NCBI GenBank assembly: GCA_947625355.1
Contig: CANQOA010000012.1
Span: 1-48,763 of the forward strand
Origin: an uncultured Oscillospiraceae bacterium
GTDB lineage: Bacteria > Bacillota > Clostridia > Oscillospirales > Oscillospiraceae
Direction: 5' to 3'
Length of the DNA: 48,763 nt
The translations under genes and the position numbers were made by a program. The notes beneath the pieces were generated by a model, which saw only the letters and a program-made list of their open reading frames with translations, was not told the DNA's origin and searched no databases. This document shows positions 24,562 to 32,980 of this stretch, one piece after another. Numbering within the stretch: the stretch's first letter is position 1; each line of letters opens with the position of its first letter.

Positions 24562-25038
24562 ATGGAACGAAGGGACAAGCTCAACTACTATCTGGATATC
24601 GCCGACGCGGCCCGGGAGCGGTCCACCTGCCTGCGGCGGACCTACGGGGCCATCATCGTGAAGAACGACGAGATCCTGGCCACCGGCTATAACGGCGCGC
24701 CCCGGGGCCGGTGCAACTGCGTGGACCTGGGGACCTGCCACCGGGAGGAGCTGCAGATACCCTCCGGCGAGCGGTATGAGCTGTGCCGCTCCGTCCACGC
24801 CGAGGCCAACGCCATCATCTCCGCCGCCCGGCGGGACATGATCGGCGCCACCATGTACCTGGTGGGCCGGGACGCCCGGACCGGGGAGTACCTGACCGAC
24901 ACCACCTCCTGCTCCATGTGCCGGCGGCTGATCATCAACGCCGGCATCGCGAAGGTGATCGCCCGTCTGGGGGAGGACGACATCCGCGTCACCGACGTCA
25001 GCGAGTGGATCGACCAGGACGACACGGTCGTCAGCTGA
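24562..25038 (+). CDS. dCMP/cytidine deaminase family protein (ComEB-like)
   Basis: 158 residues. The zinc site is complete: HAEANAI provides His and the proton-shuttle Glu, and CSMCRRLIINAGI the two Cys. An N-terminal insertion with further Cys/His (CNCVDLGTCHREE) matches dCMP deaminases with a second zinc site. It probably deaminates dCMP to dUMP for thymidylate synthesis; the name ComEB comes from the Bacillus homologue. A ribosome site (AAAAGGGG) precedes the ATG. Two terminators follow. Confidence 0.88.
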   Translation: MERRDKLNYYLDIADAARERSTCLRRTYGAIIVKNDEILATGYNGAPRGRCNCVDLGTCHREELQIPSGERYELCRSVHAEANAIISAARRDMIGATMYLVGRDARTGEYLTDTTSCSMCRRLIINAGIAKVIARLGEDDIRVTDVSEWIDQDDTVVS

Positions 25039-25048
25039 AAATTGACCC

Positions 25049-25076
25049 GGTCCGGCGGGCTTTCCGCCGGACCTTT
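25049..25076 (+). terminator. First of two tandem terminators
   Basis: 10-bp GC stem (25049-25058 with 25064-25073), 5-nt loop, TTT. Confidence 0.75.
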
Positions 25077-25087
25077 CGCGTCTGCCC

Positions 25088-25121
25088 GCCGGGAGAGAAC
25101 TCCCGGCATTTTTTAATTTTT
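25088..25121 (+). terminator. Second of two tandem terminators
   Basis: 8-bp stem (25088-25095 with 25100-25107), AGAA loop, long T-rich tract. It insulates the BlaI promoter immediately downstream. Confidence 0.85.
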
Positions 25122-25132
25122 CAGGGCCGGGC

Positions 25133-25161
25133 TTGACAAATCATTTCTAGCGGAGTAGAAT
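25133..25161 (+). promoter_or_regulatory. Promoter and candidate BlaI operator
   Basis: TTGACA (25133-25138), 17-bp spacer, TAGAAT (25156-25161). An inverted repeat TTCTA-N6-TAGAA (25145-25160) covers the spacer and -10, a plausible autoregulatory operator for the BlaI-type repressor encoded next. Confidence 0.8.
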
Positions 25162-25203
25162 GTCGCCATGTTCTATTGGAATAAAACCAGGGGGATATCG
25201 ATC

Positions 25204-25557
25204 ATGAAGCTGTATGACTCGGAGCTGAAGGTGATGGAGGTGCTCTGGGACCGGGGGGAGGCCAGCGCCAAGACCATCGCCCAGGTGCTGGCAGAGCAGG
25301 TGGGCTGGTCCAAGACCACCACCTATACCGTCATCAAGAAGTGCCTGGACAAGGGCGCGGCCACCCGCACGGAGCCGGGCTTCGTCTGCCGGCCGCTGGT
25401 ATCCCGCGCCGAGGCCCAGGCATACGCCACTGACGAGCTGGTGGACAAGCTCTACGGCGGCGCGGCGGACCGGCTGGTGGCCTCCCTGCTGGGGCGCAAG
25501 CGCCTGACGGAGGAGGAGCTGGACGGGCTGAAAAAGCTGGTGGAGGAGCTGAAATGA
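25204..25557 (+). CDS. BlaI/MecI-family transcriptional repressor
   Basis: 117 residues from the ATG at 25204 (MKLYDSELKV), with an AGGGGGA site; an in-frame ATG at 25168 lies at the predicted transcript start and is rejected. An N-terminal winged helix (AKTIAQVLAEQVGWSKTTT) and C-terminal dimerisation helices fit the family. In known systems a BlaR1-type membrane protease leads to cleavage of the repressor and opens the operon. Its stop overlaps the start of just such a protease gene. The downstream genes are membrane glycan enzymes rather than a beta-lactamase. Confidence 0.9.
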   Translation: MKLYDSELKVMEVLWDRGEASAKTIAQVLAEQVGWSKTTTYTVIKKCLDKGAATRTEPGFVCRPLVSRAEAQAYATDELVDKLYGGAADRLVASLLGRKRLTEEELDGLKKLVEELK

Positions 25558-26732
25558 GCACCCTGTGGCACATGACGGTGTCCGGAGCGGTGCTCATCGC
25601 GGCCATCGTCTGCCTGCGGTCGCTGTTTATGGAGAAGCTGGACAAGGGCGTGTTCCCGGCCCTCTGGCTGGTGGCGGCGGTGCGGCTGCTGGTGCCGGTA
25701 TCGGTACCGGTGCCGGTGCCCGCCCAGGCCATGGAGCTGCTCCCGGCTGCGGCGGCCGGCCCCGCCCCGGCATCGGCGCCCGCCGGCGGCGGTTTTCCCT
25801 GGCTGACGGCGCTGTGGCTGGCCGGAGCGCTGGCCGCAGCGGCGGTGATGCTCCTTCGCCATGTCCGCAGTCTGCGGCAATATGCCCAGGCCCTGCCGGT
25901 GCAGGACGAACAGATCGACGCCCTCGTGGCCGGCTTCGATCTGCGGCGGACGGTGTCCGTGCGGGTATGCCAGACGGTATCCACGCCGCTGACCTACGGC
26001 TTTCTGCGGCCGGTGATCCTTCTGCCCAAGGGCTGGGAGAGCTATGGCCGGCAGGAGCTGGCGCTGGTGCTGACCCATGAGCTGTGCCACATCCGGCGGC
26101 TGGACGTGCCGGTGAAATACATTCTGACGGCGGCGGTGTGCGTGCACTGGTTCGACCCCTTCGTGTGGGTGATGTACGCTCTTGCGGAGCGGGACATCGA
26201 GCTGGCCTGCGACGAGGCGGTGCTCCGGCGGACGACCGACGGCCGGGCGGCCTACGCCATGGCCCTCATCGGCCTGGAGGAGCGCCGGGGCCCGGACATG
26301 CTGCTGTCCGGCTTCGGGCTGCGGGCCGTGCGGGAGCGGGTGACGGAGATCATGCAGTACCGGCGGCGGGGCCTGCGCGGCTTTCTGGCCGGTGCGGCCA
26401 TCCTGGTCTGCTCCCTGACCGTGTTCGCCACGGTGGCCGCGGCCTATGACGCCGAGCCGCTGCCGACCCCCACGCCCTCGCCTATGCTGCAGGAAGACGA
26501 GAGCCTGCCCATCCCCGACCGGGGCACGCCCCCGCCGGCGGGCACGCTGCCGGAGCGGGCCGTGGAGGGCGAAGAAGCGGTACTGCCCACGCCCGATCCC
26601 ATTCCCGCTATGCCCTCCCCCACGCCCGCGCCCATCCCGGTCACCCCGGCGCCTATGCAGCAGGCCGCGCCCACGGCGGCGCCCATGCCCCAGGCGGGCA
26701 CCCAGACCGTCCCGCCCACACCGGAGCCATGA
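25554..26732 (+). CDS. M56-family membrane metallopeptidase (BlaR1-like, without penicillin-sensor domain)
   Basis: 392 residues. N-terminal hydrophobic segments are followed by the M56 catalytic core with HELCH at residues 175-179 and the downstream ELACDEAVL motif supplying further conserved acidic residues. One more membrane segment (~285-305) follows. The ~90-residue tail is Pro/Thr/Ala-rich low complexity, in place of the class-D beta-lactamase-like sensor of BlaR1. It would cut or trigger cleavage of the BlaI-type partner, but what it senses is unknown. Start and stop both overlap neighbouring genes by four bases. Confidence 0.88.
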   Translation: MSTLWHMTVSGAVLIAAIVCLRSLFMEKLDKGVFPALWLVAAVRLLVPVSVPVPVPAQAMELLPAAAAGPAPASAPAGGGFPWLTALWLAGALAAAAVMLLRHVRSLRQYAQALPVQDEQIDALVAGFDLRRTVSVRVCQTVSTPLTYGFLRPVILLPKGWESYGRQELALVLTHELCHIRRLDVPVKYILTAAVCVHWFDPFVWVMYALAERDIELACDEAVLRRTTDGRAAYAMALIGLEERRGPDMLLSGFGLRAVRERVTEIMQYRRRGLRGFLAGAAILVCSLTVFATVAAAYDAEPLPTPTPSPMLQEDESLPIPDRGTPPPAGTLPERAVEGEEAVLPTPDPIPAMPSPTPAPIPVTPAPMQQAAPTAAPMPQAGTQTVPPTPEP

Positions 26733-28030
26733 GCGGCGCGATCCTTCTCCTGCTGCAGATCGGCGCCGTGGCCCTGATGGCCTGGGTATGTCTGGTACTG
26801 GCGGTCCGCTGCTGCGGGGCGGATACGCTCCCCCTGGGCGTGCATAAAATACCGCTGGACCTCTCACCCTCCCCCGCCGGGGAGCCCTTCACCGGCGCCA
26901 TGGCCCGCCGGGCCGCGCTGTGGGGCGCCGGCGCGCTGGCTGTCACCTACGCCGTCAGCGCCCTGTGGTGCGCCGCCGCCCGGGAGACGGTGACATTGCC
27001 GGCTCTGCTGGACATCTGGATGCAGTGGGACGCCAACAATTTCGTGCGCATCGCCGAATTCGGCTATGGCGGCTTCCAGGTGGACGGAATGCACACCACC
27101 CTGGTCTTTTTCCCGCTCTATCCCTGGCTCATGCGTGCGGTGCACCTGCTGGTGCCGGACTGGGCCCTCTGCGGCCACATCCTCAGCGGCGCGTGCTATA
27201 TCGGCGCGTGCGTGGTGCTGGCCCGGCTGGTGACGGAGCAGTTCGGCCGGCGGGCCGCCCGGCTGACGCTGGCGCTGCTGAGCGGATATCCCTTCGCGTT
27301 CTTCTTCGGCGCGGTGTACGGGGAGAGCCTTTTCCTGCTGCTGTCCGCCGCCGCCTTTGACCGCGTCCGCCGGCACCATTGGCTGCGGGCGGGCATCCTG
27401 GGGGCCCTGGCGGCCCTGACCCGGATGCAGGGCGTGCTGCTGCTGGCGGTAGGGCTGGTGGAGTACTGCGTGGCGGAGGAGCCGGTGCAAAAGCTGCGCC
27501 GCCGGGACCTCCGGGGCCTGGGACGGGATGTGGCACACATATGGCTGCCCCTGGCCGTGACCCTGGCGGGGACAGGTGTGTACCTGGCCGTCAACTGGGC
27601 GGTGGACGGAGACCCCTTTCAGTTCACGGTCTATGAGCGGCAGGTCTGGCACCAGGGCTTCGCCCCCATGCCGGAGAGCCTGGCCATCATCTGGGGCAAC
27701 CTGCTCCAGCGCCTGGGCCACAAGCTGATGTTCACCACCTGGGGCCCGGAGCTGGCGCTGTTTCTGGTGAGCATGGTCGCGCTGGTCTACGCCGCGCGCC
27801 GGATGCCGCCGGTCTGGACGGCATATCTGGCGGGGTGCGTGGCGCTGAACTACTCCCTGTCCTGGCCGCTGAGCTGCGGCCGGTATATGGCCTGCGCGTT
27901 CCCGCTGTTCACGGCCCTGGCCCGGATGCTCCGCCGCCGTCCGGCGGCCGGGTGGTCCGTCGCGGCAGCCATGGGGCTGCTGCAGGGAGGCTATCTCATC
28001 GTATATCTGTCCGGCGGACAGGTACTGTAA
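26729..28030 (+). CDS. PIG-V-like membrane mannosyltransferase family protein
   Basis: 433 residues with about ten hydrophobic segments. The motif WDANNFVRIAEFGY followed by VFFPLYPW is the luminal active-loop signature of PIG-V/GT76-type enzymes, which use lipid-linked sugar donors. A bacterial role would be transfer of a sugar to an envelope glycan outside the membrane; donor and acceptor are unknown. Coupled to the M56 gene by an ATGA overlap. A paralogue lies three genes downstream (30435-31661). Confidence 0.75.
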   Translation: MSGAILLLLQIGAVALMAWVCLVLAVRCCGADTLPLGVHKIPLDLSPSPAGEPFTGAMARRAALWGAGALAVTYAVSALWCAAARETVTLPALLDIWMQWDANNFVRIAEFGYGGFQVDGMHTTLVFFPLYPWLMRAVHLLVPDWALCGHILSGACYIGACVVLARLVTEQFGRRAARLTLALLSGYPFAFFFGAVYGESLFLLLSAAAFDRVRRHHWLRAGILGALAALTRMQGVLLLAVGLVEYCVAEEPVQKLRRRDLRGLGRDVAHIWLPLAVTLAGTGVYLAVNWAVDGDPFQFTVYERQVWHQGFAPMPESLAIIWGNLLQRLGHKLMFTTWGPELALFLVSMVALVYAARRMPPVWTAYLAGCVALNYSLSWPLSCGRYMACAFPLFTALARMLRRRPAAGWSVAAAMGLLQGGYLIVYLSGGQVL

Positions 28031-28044
28031 GGAAAGGAACGATC

Positions 28045-29265
28045 ATGGACGGACAAACGATACGCCCCGGCGACCGGGAGCGGTGGGGCACCCTGGCGGC
28101 CCTGCTCATCGCCATGGCGGCAGGATACTTTCTGCTCAGCGATCTGATGGGCGGCACCCTCTTCCAGCACCAGTACTGGGACAGCTACACCCTCCAGACC
28201 TGGAACTGGCTCCAGGGACGGACGTATATCGCCGATCCGGAGCAATACGAATACCTGGAGCTGGCTATCTATGAGGGGCGGTACTATGTGTCCTTCCCGC
28301 CGCTGCCGTCGGTGCTGCTGGTGCCCTTCGTGGCCGTATGCGGGCTGGACACCCCCAACAACCTGCTCGTCGCCTGCTATGGCCTTCTCGCCGCGGCGCT
28401 GGCCTATCTCGTGATGCTCAAGGCCGGCCGGAGCCCCCGGGTCAGCGCCTTCTGGGCGCTGGTGTGCGTGTGGGGCAGCAACATGCTGTGGATGACCACC
28501 AACGCCGGGGTCTGGTTCCAGGCCCAGGCGCTGAACATGGTGATGTGCCTGGCGGCGGTGCTGTGCTTCCTCTCCGGACGCAAGGCCGCCTCCACCACCT
28601 TCCTGGCCCTGGCGGTGGGCTGCCGGCCCCTCAGCGCGCTGTATCTGCCGGTGTTCGCGTTCCTCTACGCCTGGGGCGAGCGAGAAAAACACGGCGGCTT
28701 TTGGAAAAGCTGCCTGCGCCAGTGGCCCATCCTGGTGGGCCCCGTCCTGATCGGCGGCTGCTATATGGCCTACAATTATGCCCGGTTCGGCAGCCCTCTG
28801 GAATTTGGCCACAACTACCTGCCCGAATTCGTCCGGGCCGAGCACGGCCAGTTCCACATCAGCTACCTGCTGCCCAATCTGCGGCAGATGTTCCTGGAGC
28901 CGGTGCGCATCCGGGACGGGCGGCTGGAGTTCACCCTGTTCCAAGGCTTCATGTGCTATGTGGCCAACCCGCTGCTGGTGATCTGGGTCGTGCGCATGAT
29001 CGTCAACGCCCGCCGGGACCGGGTCACCCTCTTCGGCGGGCTGCTGGCGGCCGCCGCGGCGGCGGTGCTGGTGCTCACCTGCATGCACCGGACCTTGGGC
29101 GGGTGGCAGTTCGGTGCGCGCTATACCTGCGACGTGCTGCCCGTCGCGTATCTCTATCTGGCCCGCCGGGGCACGGAGCGGCCCGCCAACTGGGAGCTGG
29201 CCCTGGGCGGCCTGGCGGTGGCTTTCAACGCTTACGGAGCGCTCTATATGCACTTTTACGGCTGA
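28045..29265 (+). CDS. Polytopic membrane protein, GT39-like glycosyltransferase fold
   Basis: 406 residues from the ATG at 28045 with a GGAAAGGA site, 14 bases after the previous stop. About ten membrane segments. An early extracytoplasmic loop contains HQYWDSYTLQTWNWLQG and, after it, RYYVSFPPLPSVLL, resembling the acidic loop of GT-C (GT39/PMT-like) transferases. No specific subfamily is recognised. In context it is probably another lipid-sugar-dependent transferase for a surface glycan, but this is inference. Confidence 0.6.
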   Translation: MDGQTIRPGDRERWGTLAALLIAMAAGYFLLSDLMGGTLFQHQYWDSYTLQTWNWLQGRTYIADPEQYEYLELAIYEGRYYVSFPPLPSVLLVPFVAVCGLDTPNNLLVACYGLLAAALAYLVMLKAGRSPRVSAFWALVCVWGSNMLWMTTNAGVWFQAQALNMVMCLAAVLCFLSGRKAASTTFLALAVGCRPLSALYLPVFAFLYAWGEREKHGGFWKSCLRQWPILVGPVLIGGCYMAYNYARFGSPLEFGHNYLPEFVRAEHGQFHISYLLPNLRQMFLEPVRIRDGRLEFTLFQGFMCYVANPLLVIWVVRMIVNARRDRVTLFGGLLAAAAAAVLVLTCMHRTLGGWQFGARYTCDVLPVAYLYLARRGTERPANWELALGGLAVAFNAYGALYMHFYG

Positions 29266-29287
29266 CCTGAAAAAGGAGGCGGCGCAA

Positions 29288-30412
29288 ATGTTCACAAAGG
29301 ACGACACCCGCGCTCTGAAGGGCGCCGCCGTGCTGCTGATGCTCTTTCACCATCTGGCCGCCTTCGGGGACCGGTGGCCGGTGGGCTTCGAGGGCTTTTC
29401 CAGTCTGTGGCCCGGCTTTGTGGAGCAGGGATATCTGGCGGACTTCGCCATGAACGGGCTGCTGTGCGTGCCGCTGTTCTTCTTTCTGGGCGGCTACGGG
29501 CTCTTTCGGCGCCGGGCGGCCGGCCGCGCCAGCCTGGCGGCGGATATCTGGCGGCTCTATCGCCGGTTCTGGCGGGTGGCCTTTCTGTTTTTGCCCATCG
29601 GGTTCCTCTTTTTCGCCCGCTCCGGCGAGGGGATCAATCCCCTGTGCACCCGATTCACCCTGTCCGTCGGCAAGCCCCTGCTGCGCACGCTGCTGCTCAA
29701 CCTCACCGGCTATGACACGAGCCTCAACGGCGAGTGGTGGTTTTTGGGCTCCTATCTGTGCGCCCTGCCCCTGGGATACCTCTTCTGCCAGGCCACGGAC
29801 CGGGCGCGGGGATTCCTGCCGGACCTTTTTACGGTGTTCTGTCTGGACATCCTGACCCAGGGCGTGTTCCCGTACCTGGCCGGCGTGCCGGGTCTGGCAG
29901 GGCTGGGCGGCAACCTCTATTTCCGGCGGTTCTTCACGGTCAACAAGTACATGACCGCCTTTTTCGCCGGCGTCGTGTTCGCCCGGTATGACGCTCTGGT
30001 CCGGGTGAAGGAGCATCTTTCCCGGCTGGGCCATCCGGCGGCGGTGGGTCTGGCGGGCATGGCGGGGCTGTTCCTGTGCCGGGCCTATGTGCTCTCGGAC
30101 GTGGCCAACGGCGACATCCTGATCGCGCCGCTGTTCGCCGCCTGCTGCTCCCTCTTTTTCGACGCCGTCCGGCCCGTGAAGGCGTTCTTCTCCCTGCTCG
30201 GCCGCCACAGCGCCAACATGTGGCTGACCCATTCCTTCTTCTGCTTTTACTTCTTGGAGTTCACAAAGGTGGTATACTGCACCCACAGCGTCTGGATCGA
30301 CCTGGCGGTCCTGACGGGCCTTTCCCTGGGCGCGTCCGTGCTGACGGAGCGGCTGTATGGGACGCTGGCGCTGCTGCGCTGCCATTTCCGGCGGCTGCCG
30401 GCGGCTGTCTGA
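29288..30412 (+). CDS. Acyltransferase-3 family membrane protein
   Basis: 374 residues from the ATG at 29288, seven bases after an AGGAGG site. The N-terminal KGAAVLLMLFHHLAAFGD carries the conserved His-His of the OafA/YrhL acyltransferase-3 family, and about ten hydrophobic segments follow. Members O-acylate sugars of surface polymers from cytoplasmic acyl donors. There is no C-terminal SGNH domain. Flanked by two PIG-V-like genes in one operon, it likely modifies the same glycan. Confidence 0.8.
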   Translation: MFTKDDTRALKGAAVLLMLFHHLAAFGDRWPVGFEGFSSLWPGFVEQGYLADFAMNGLLCVPLFFFLGGYGLFRRRAAGRASLAADIWRLYRRFWRVAFLFLPIGFLFFARSGEGINPLCTRFTLSVGKPLLRTLLLNLTGYDTSLNGEWWFLGSYLCALPLGYLFCQATDRARGFLPDLFTVFCLDILTQGVFPYLAGVPGLAGLGGNLYFRRFFTVNKYMTAFFAGVVFARYDALVRVKEHLSRLGHPAAVGLAGMAGLFLCRAYVLSDVANGDILIAPLFAACCSLFFDAVRPVKAFFSLLGRHSANMWLTHSFFCFYFLEFTKVVYCTHSVWIDLAVLTGLSLGASVLTERLYGTLALLRCHFRRLPAAV

Positions 30413-30434
30413 CCGGCAGGAACAAGGAGGACCG

Positions 30435-31661
30435 ATGGAAACACTTTTATGGATCTGCTCCACGGCGGCCATGCTGGCGCTGCTGGGCCTGCTGGCGCTG
30501 CGGGCGCTGGAGGAGCTGCTGGGGATCAAGGTGCGCCTTCCCGCGCCCCGCGCCGCGAGCGGGCGGCTGGACCCGGCGAACTGGCCCTGGCCGGCGGTAT
30601 TCGCCGCCTCCCTGGCCGTGCTCTGGCTGGGAGCGCTGGCCGGGTATCTTCTCATGGACGAGCCGTCCCTGGGCTTTTTCACGCGGATATGGACCCGCTT
30701 CACCCAGGCGGGGGACGCGCCCCATTATCTGCGCATCGCCCAGTACGGCTACGCCTCCGCCGGGGAGTACGCCAACGAGATCGTCTTTTATCCCCTCTAT
30801 CCCCTGCTGATGGGGATGCTGGGACGGCTGCTGGGCGGCCGGTATGCCCTGGCGGGCATGCTCCTGTCCCAGGTCTGCTACGGTCTGGCGGGCGTGGTGA
30901 TGGCAAAGCTGGCAAAAAAAGACTGCCCCCATCCGGGGGCGGCGCTGGCGGCCTTCTGGCTGTATCCCTTCGGCTATTTCTGCCTGGGGGTATATACGGA
31001 GGGGCTGTTCCTGCTGTTGACGCTGCTGGGGCTCTGGGCCGTCCGGGAGCGAAAATGGCTGCTGGCCGGGGCGGTGGGCTTTCTCTGCGCGCTGACCCGG
31101 ACCCAGGGGGTCCTGCTGCTGCTGCCGGGCGTCTACTGTGCCTGGCGGGACTGCCGGGAGCACGGCTGGAACTGGCGGTATCTGGCCCTGGCAGGGCCCA
31201 TCCTGGGCTATCTGGCCTACCTCGGTCTGAACAAGGCCGTGTGCGGCAGCTTTTTCGCCTATCAGGTCTATGAGAGCATGGAGCCCTGGTGGCAGACTCC
31301 CCAGTGGCTGGGGGACACCCTGGCCCAGCAGTTCACCATGGGCATGGGCTATCCCGGCCTGGCCAACTGGATCTACTGGCCGCAGCTGTTCCTCTACTTC
31401 ATCGCCGCGGCACTGCTCATGGCCGCCTGGCGGCGGAGGCTGGACAGCGCCCATATCCTCTATGGCACCGCCTATCTGGGCATGAGCTACACCGCCAGCT
31501 GGCTCATCAGCGGCAGCCGGTATATGCTGGGCTGCGTGCCCATGTACCTGGCGGTGGGCAGCTTCAAAAACCGCGCCCTCCGGGCGCTTATCCTGCTGGG
31601 GGAGCTGGCGTTCCTGGCCTACTACGCCGCCCGCTTCATGGAGGGGCAGGCCATCATGTGA
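30435..31661 (+). CDS. Second PIG-V-like membrane mannosyltransferase family protein
   Basis: 408 residues from the ATG at 30435 with an AAGGAGG site. The GDAPHYLRIAQYGY...VFYPLYPLLM motif corresponds to that of the protein at 26729-28030, with which it is paralogous but clearly diverged. About ten hydrophobic segments. Last gene of the BlaI-M56 operon, ended by a terminator at 31679-31710. The acceptor is unknown. Confidence 0.75.
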   Translation: METLLWICSTAAMLALLGLLALRALEELLGIKVRLPAPRAASGRLDPANWPWPAVFAASLAVLWLGALAGYLLMDEPSLGFFTRIWTRFTQAGDAPHYLRIAQYGYASAGEYANEIVFYPLYPLLMGMLGRLLGGRYALAGMLLSQVCYGLAGVVMAKLAKKDCPHPGAALAAFWLYPFGYFCLGVYTEGLFLLLTLLGLWAVRERKWLLAGAVGFLCALTRTQGVLLLLPGVYCAWRDCREHGWNWRYLALAGPILGYLAYLGLNKAVCGSFFAYQVYESMEPWWQTPQWLGDTLAQQFTMGMGYPGLANWIYWPQLFLYFIAAALLMAAWRRRLDSAHILYGTAYLGMSYTASWLISGSRYMLGCVPMYLAVGSFKNRALRALILLGELAFLAYYAARFMEGQAIM

Positions 31662-31678
31662 CCTGCCGGCGGATACAA

Positions 31679-31710
31679 AAAAACACCCCGTCGGGAGACG
31701 GGGTGTTTTT
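31679..31710. terminator. Bidirectional terminator
   Basis: 14-bp stem (31679-31692 with 31697-31710) including the flanking A and T runs, GGGA loop, between the glycan operon and rpsR. Confidence 0.9.
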
Positions 31711-31717
31711 CTTCTCG

Positions 31718-31978
31718 TCAGTCCGCCACGTAGGGCAGCAGAGCGATCTGCCGGGCCTGCTTGATAGCCGTGGTCAGCTGGCGCTGATGCATGGCGCAGG
31801 TGCCGGTGGTGCGGCGGGGCAGGATCTTGCCGCGCTCGGACAGATACTTGCGCAGACGGGCGGTGTCCTTGTAGTCCACATGGGTCATCTTATCCACGCA
31901 GAACTGGCAGACCTTTCTGCGCTTGCGGGGCTTGGCCCGATTGGCGTTATCGGGGGTCGCAGCTTTATCGTAAGGCAT
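31718..31978 (-). CDS. rpsR: 30S ribosomal protein S18
   Basis: 86 residues. The core ([24 protein letters not shown]) is typical of S18. VCQFC and a later Cys (TGTCAMHQ) mark the zinc-binding C+ form. Last gene of rpsF-ssb-rpsR, with an AAAGGAGG site, 16 bases after ssb. Confidence 0.96.
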   Translation of the reverse strand: MPYDKAATPDNANRAKPRKRRKVCQFCVDKMTHVDYKDTARLRKYLSERGKILPRRTTGTCAMHQRQLTTAIKQARQIALLPYVAD

Positions 31979-31994
31979 GTTCTATCCTCCTTTA

Positions 31995-32465
31995 TCAGAA
32001 CGGTAATTCGCCGTCGCCGTCGTCCAGCTCCGCAAAGGCGCTGCCGCCGGCAGGCATATCGCTGTACCCGGCGTTATAGCCGCCGGAAGCGGGTCGGGGC
32101 GCGGGACCGCCGGAGCGCTGCGTCTGTCCGTCCTCCCGGGAGCGCTTGCTCTCGCCGAAGTAGACATTGTCCGCGACGATCTCCGCGGAGCGGCGCTTTC
32201 CGCCGTCCCGGTCAGTCCAGTCACGGATCTGCAGCCGCCCGGATACAGCGGCCATGCTCCCCTTCTGAAAATACTTGGAAACGAATTCCGCGGTGCTGCG
32301 CCAGGCCACGCAGTCGATGAAATCGGTCTGCCGTTCGCCGGTCTCCCGGGAACTGAAGTCCCGGTCCACCGCCACGGTGAAGGACGCCACCGGCGTCTGG
32401 CTCTGGGTGTAACGCAGCTCCGGATCACGGGTCAGACGGCCCATGACAACGATGTGGTTGAGCAT
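31995..32465 (-). CDS. ssb: Single-stranded DNA-binding protein
   Basis: 156 residues: an N-terminal OB fold (MLNHIVVMGRLTRDPELRYT, then FIDCVAWRSTAEFVSKYFQKG), a Gly/Ser-rich linker, and the acidic tip DDGDGELPF that recruits replication and repair partners. The position between rpsF and rpsR is the classic bacterial arrangement and marks it as the housekeeping SSB. Confidence 0.96.
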   Translation of the reverse strand: MLNHIVVMGRLTRDPELRYTQSQTPVASFTVAVDRDFSSRETGERQTDFIDCVAWRSTAEFVSKYFQKGSMAAVSGRLQIRDWTDRDGGKRRSAEIVADNVYFGESKRSREDGQTQRSGGPAPRPASGGYNAGYSDMPAGGSAFAELDDGDGELPF

Positions 32466-32477
32466 CCTGCTCCTCCG

Positions 32478-32774
32478 TCAGTCCGCCCGCAGGGTGATCA
32501 GACTGCGCATGATGCCGTCGGTGATCCCCAGCACACGGTCCAGCTCCGCCGGGAAGGCGGGATCGCTCGTGAACTTCATCAGCACATAGTAGCCCTCGCC
32601 GATGTAGTTGATCTGGTAGGCAAGCTTCTGCTTGTCCTTGACCTCCAACTCGTCGACTGTGCCGTGCTGCTCCGCAAGCGTCTTGAACTTGTCTACGATA
32701 GCGGTGCGCTCCTCTTCCTCCAGGTTGGGGTTGATGATGTACATCACTTCGTACTTCTCGCTCGCTTTTGCCAT
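32478..32774 (-). CDS. rpsF: 30S ribosomal protein S6
   Basis: 98 residues, a ferredoxin-like fold with YEVMYIINPNLEEEE and KLAYQINYIGEGYYVLMKF. An AGAAGGAGGTG ribosome site precedes the ATG. First gene of rpsF-ssb-rpsR. The ~78-nt leader holds short stems around CCCG/CGGG; in many bacteria an S6:S18-binding motif lies here and autoregulates the operon, but I cannot confirm that consensus by eye. Confidence 0.95.
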   Translation of the reverse strand: MAKASEKYEVMYIINPNLEEEERTAIVDKFKTLAEQHGTVDELEVKDKQKLAYQINYIGEGYYVLMKFTSDPAFPAELDRVLGITDGIMRSLITLRAD

Positions 32775-32858
32775 TTCAGCACCTCCTTCTGGTCAAATGG
32801 CCCCCGATATGGTCCCCGGGAGCAAGGAAATTGGCCTGGTTTTGAGCCAAGCTTATTT

Positions 32859-32886
32859 ATTATACATGTTTTTTTCCAGATGTCAA
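32859..32886 (-). promoter_or_regulatory. Promoter of rpsF-ssb-rpsR
   Basis: On the minus strand: TTGACA (32886-32881), 16-bp spacer, TATAAT (32864-32859). Confidence 0.85.
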
Positions 32887-32920
32887 CCGGTTTTTACCGA
32901 TCGGCAACGGCCGCGCCGCC

Positions 32921-32949
32921 TTGTTCACCTGCCGCGGCGGTGATATACT
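32921..32949 (+). promoter_or_regulatory. Promoter of the L,D-transpeptidase gene
   Basis: TTGTTC (32921-32926), 17-bp spacer, TATACT (32944-32949). It is divergent from the rpsF promoter, with ~35 bp between the -35 boxes. Confidence 0.7.
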
Positions 32950-32980
32950 AGAAGAAAACCGTCACGGAGGGAGGCGCGCG

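Noticed and set aside
25168-25203. Longer BlaI start at 25168
   Set aside because: This ATG lies at the predicted transcript start, and the family begins at MKLYDSEL with a proper ribosome site.
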